Shown: piece by piece, positions 5,311 to 6,258 of the stretch
How positions within the stretch are numbered: position 1 is the first letter of the stretch
Layout: the number at the start of each line of letters is the position of its first letter
Assembly (NCBI GenBank): GCA_900754475.1
Contig: CAAECY010000002.1
Location: forward strand, 1-6,258
DNA: 6,258 nt
Source: an uncultured Sutterella sp.
GTDB taxonomy: Bacteria > Pseudomonadota > Gammaproteobacteria > Burkholderiales > Burkholderiaceae_F
Direction of reading: 5' to 3'
Translations under genes and position numbers: made by a program
The notes under the pieces: generated by a model
The model's input: the letters and a program-made list of their open reading frames with translations, nothing else
The model's database searches: none
What the model was told of the DNA's origin: nothing

Positions 5311-5968
5311 AAAGCACGGCGTTGACGATCGCCTGCCCCGCCCAGAGGAAGGGGGCGATGAAGTAGGAAAGCGCGCCGCTCATCATCAAAACGACGAGAA
5401 TCACGAAGCCGTAGGGCTCGGCGCGATCGAGCCAGTAGCCGCTGCGCCCCGGAAGGAGACCGCGCAGAATGCGGCCCCCGTCCAAAGGCGGAATCGGAAT
5501 CAGGTTGAAGGCCATCAGCATGAGGTTCGTCGAAATGCCCGCCGTGCAGACGCTCACGACGAACTTTTCGTAGATGCCGAGACCAACGAGGCCTTTGAGC
5601 AAAAAGAGCCAGAAGACCATCTGCAGGGCGTTCGCCGCGGGACCCGCGGCGGCCGTGAGCATCATGTCGCGCAACGGCCGACGGAAGTTGCGGGTGTTGA
5701 TCGGGACGGGCTTCGCCCAACCGAAAAGAAGACCGCCGCCGCCCGTCAGGGCCGAGAGCAGCAGGAGCGCCCCCGGCACGGCGATCGTGCCGACGGGATC
5801 GATGTGGGGAACGGGATTCGCCGTCACGCGCCCGAGATAGAGGGCCGTACGGTCCCCGAGACGGGCCGCGGCCCACCCGTGAGCCGCTTCGTGAAGCGTG
5901 ATCGCAAAAATGAGCGGGATCGCATAGACGCAAACGGTCTGCACGGCGCTCGCAATAGAACTCATCAT
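5309..5968 (-). CDS. Site-2 protease family (M50B) membrane metallopeptidase
   Basis: This is a polytopic inner-membrane zinc protease, predicted to cut within or near membrane-embedded segments; its substrate is unknown. At 219 aa it is the compact form without a PDZ domain, unlike RseP. The zinc motif HEAAH is at 26-30 in the first hydrophobic segment (about 8-32). AAAGPAANA (106-114) is the conserved mid-protein membrane segment, and NLIPIPPLDGGRI (155-167) supplies the third zinc ligand D163. Other hydrophobic stretches are near 60-80, 115-131, 135-156 and 186-215. The frame is open to a GTG at 6067, but those 33 extra residues are Arg/Gly/Pro-rich, have no ribosome-binding site and read through a GC-rich non-coding leader. 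The ATG at 5968 has GGAAA six bases upstream, and the ATG at 5965 is an equal alternative. It heads the minus-strand row. Confidence 0.92.
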   Translation of the reverse strand: MMSSIASAVQTVCVYAIPLIFAITLHEAAHGWAAARLGDRTALYLGRVTANPVPHIDPVGTIAVPGALLLLSALTGGGGLLFGWAKPVPINTRNFRRPLRDMMLTAAAGPAANALQMVFWLFLLKGLVGLGIYEKFVVSVCTAGISTNLMLMAFNLIPIPPLDGGRILRGLLPGRSGYWLDRAEPYGFVILVVLMMSGALSYFIAPFLWAGQAIVNAVL

Positions 5969-5984
5969 GACAAATTTCCGCGGA

Positions 5985-6111
5985 CGGCCGCCCCCGGCCG
6001 AGCCCGCGTCGGGCCGCCCGGAGCGCGCCGCCCGTTGTGAGGTCGGAGGGACGCGCGGCACGCGCACGATCGGCGTCGGGCGCGCGTTTTCGGGCTCTCG
6101 TCGGCCCGACG
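5985..6111. other. GC-rich leader with two inverted repeats
   Basis: This is non-coding sequence between the peptidase start and the divergent gene. CGGCCG at 5985-5990 pairs with CGGCCG at 5995-6000 around CCCC. CGTCGGGC at 6074-6081 pairs with GCCCGACG at 6104-6111 around a 22-base loop. If the peptidase is transcribed from the AT-rich region to the right, its mRNA would have a long, highly structured leader. Dyads of this size are not rare in DNA this GC-rich. Confidence 0.35.
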
Positions 6112-6161
6112 GCTCGTTAATCCTACACGAAAGACGCCGGCCTTCCGAGCGGTCGGAAACG

Positions 6162-6179
6162 ACTCGAAATACTCGAAAT
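6162..6179. repeat. Two tandem 9-bp repeats
   Basis: ACTCGAAAT occurs twice head to tail, at 6162-6170 and 6171-6179. The core TCGAAAT recurs at 6212-6218 inside the promoter of the divergent gene. These could be binding sites for a regulator of that gene, or chance. Confidence 0.5.
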
Positions 6180-6200
6180 ATTAACGCGGCTTAGATTTTA

Positions 6201-6229
6201 GTGACATTTCGTCGAAATTGTGGTACAAT
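6201..6229 (+). promoter_or_regulatory. Sigma70-type promoter of the right-edge gene
   Basis: GTGACA at 6201-6206 and TACAAT at 6224-6229 each match five of six consensus bases and are exactly 17 bases apart, the optimal spacing. Transcription would be expected to start around 6236-6237, at or next to the ATG. It is the best promoter in the window and lies in its most AT-rich intergenic stretch on the right. Confidence 0.72.
6206..6218. promoter_or_regulatory. Dyad within the promoter spacer
   Basis: ATTTCG (6206-6211) and CGAAAT (6213-6218) are exact reverse complements around a single T. The dyad falls between the -35 and -10, a typical place for a repressor site, and contains the third TCGAAAT copy. 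Confidence 0.45.
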
Positions 6230-6235
6230 TGTACC
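6222..6235. promoter_or_regulatory. Perfect 14-bp palindrome over the -10 and start site
   Basis: GGTACAATTGTACC reads identically on both strands and covers the whole -10 element. A protein bound here would block RNA polymerase directly, so it is a candidate operator. The regulator is unknown. Confidence 0.5.
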
Positions 6236-6236
6236 T

Positions 6237-6258
6237 ATGAGTACGAAGACTGAAAAAC
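6237..6258 (+). CDS. Start of an unidentified gene, cut by the window edge
   Basis: The visible codons read MSTKTEK from the ATG at 6237. No function can be assigned from seven residues. There is no Shine-Dalgarno sequence upstream, because the promoter -10 and a palindrome occupy that space; either the message is leaderless or the true start lies further right. It is divergent from the peptidase gene. Confidence 0.45.

Noticed and set aside
4875..5933. 352-aa minus-strand open frame
   Set aside because: It overlaps the peptidase and methyltransferase in a different frame, and its Arg/Ser/His-rich sequence matches no family.
5969..6067. 33-residue N-terminal extension of the peptidase from GTG 6067
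   Set aside because: The residues are Arg/Gly/Pro-rich with no ribosome-binding site, and the first membrane segment with HEAAH sits properly after the ATG at 5968.
4690..6159. Shared 11-mer GCGGTCGGAAA upstream of bamC (minus strand, 4690-4700) and of the right-edge gene (plus strand, 6149-6159)
   Set aside because: Many 11-base matches between two places are expected by chance in a window this size, more so at high GC. Two copies are not evidence of a common site.

Overview
The window is GC-rich, densely coded bacterial DNA. Gene content points to a betaproteobacterium of the Burkholderiales: a GluQRS-type enzyme, a BamC-like outer-membrane lipoprotein, and a methyltransferase and an M50 peptidase whose sequences resemble Burkholderiales proteins as I remember them. 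A gut lineage such as Sutterellaceae would fit, but that placement is inference. I see no mobile elements, phage genes, CRISPR arrays, tRNAs or rRNAs.

Layout, left to right. Positions 1-218 are a non-coding, locally AT-rich leader with several small dyads. At 219-1124 (+) is gluQRS, encoding glutamyl-queuosine tRNA(Asp) synthetase. It converges on a row of six minus-strand genes that fills the rest of the window. The two sides are separated by a strong shared hairpin at 1126-1164. Read in their own direction, the minus-strand genes are: an M50B site-2-protease-type membrane peptidase (5968-5309), a class I SAM-dependent methyltransferase (5299-4724), a 234-bp gap, bamC (4489-3320) with its own terminator, a DUF805 membrane protein with a disordered linker and a SHOCT-like tail (3229-2264), a second smaller DUF805 protein (2259-1816), and a SlyD-like FKBP prolyl isomerase (1798-1172). 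At the right edge a divergent plus-strand gene begins at 6237 behind a good sigma70-type promoter. Only its first codons are visible.

How the genes work together. The peptidase and methyltransferase look translationally coupled, because the methyltransferase ribosome-binding site overlaps the peptidase stop codon. BamC is an accessory lipoprotein of the outer-membrane protein assembly machine. The two DUF805 proteins are inner-membrane proteins of unknown function and lie four bases apart. The SlyD-like protein is a cytosolic folding helper. The row therefore leans towards envelope and protein folding, but only some adjacent pairs show evidence of co-expression, and the bamC terminator splits it.

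Most of the window is ordinary housekeeping sequence. The points worth a second look are the tandem DUF805 pair with a SHOCT tail, the absence of dapA in front of bamC, and the compact right-edge promoter with two dyads and a possibly leaderless start. I found no convincing evidence of a wholly new biological system.
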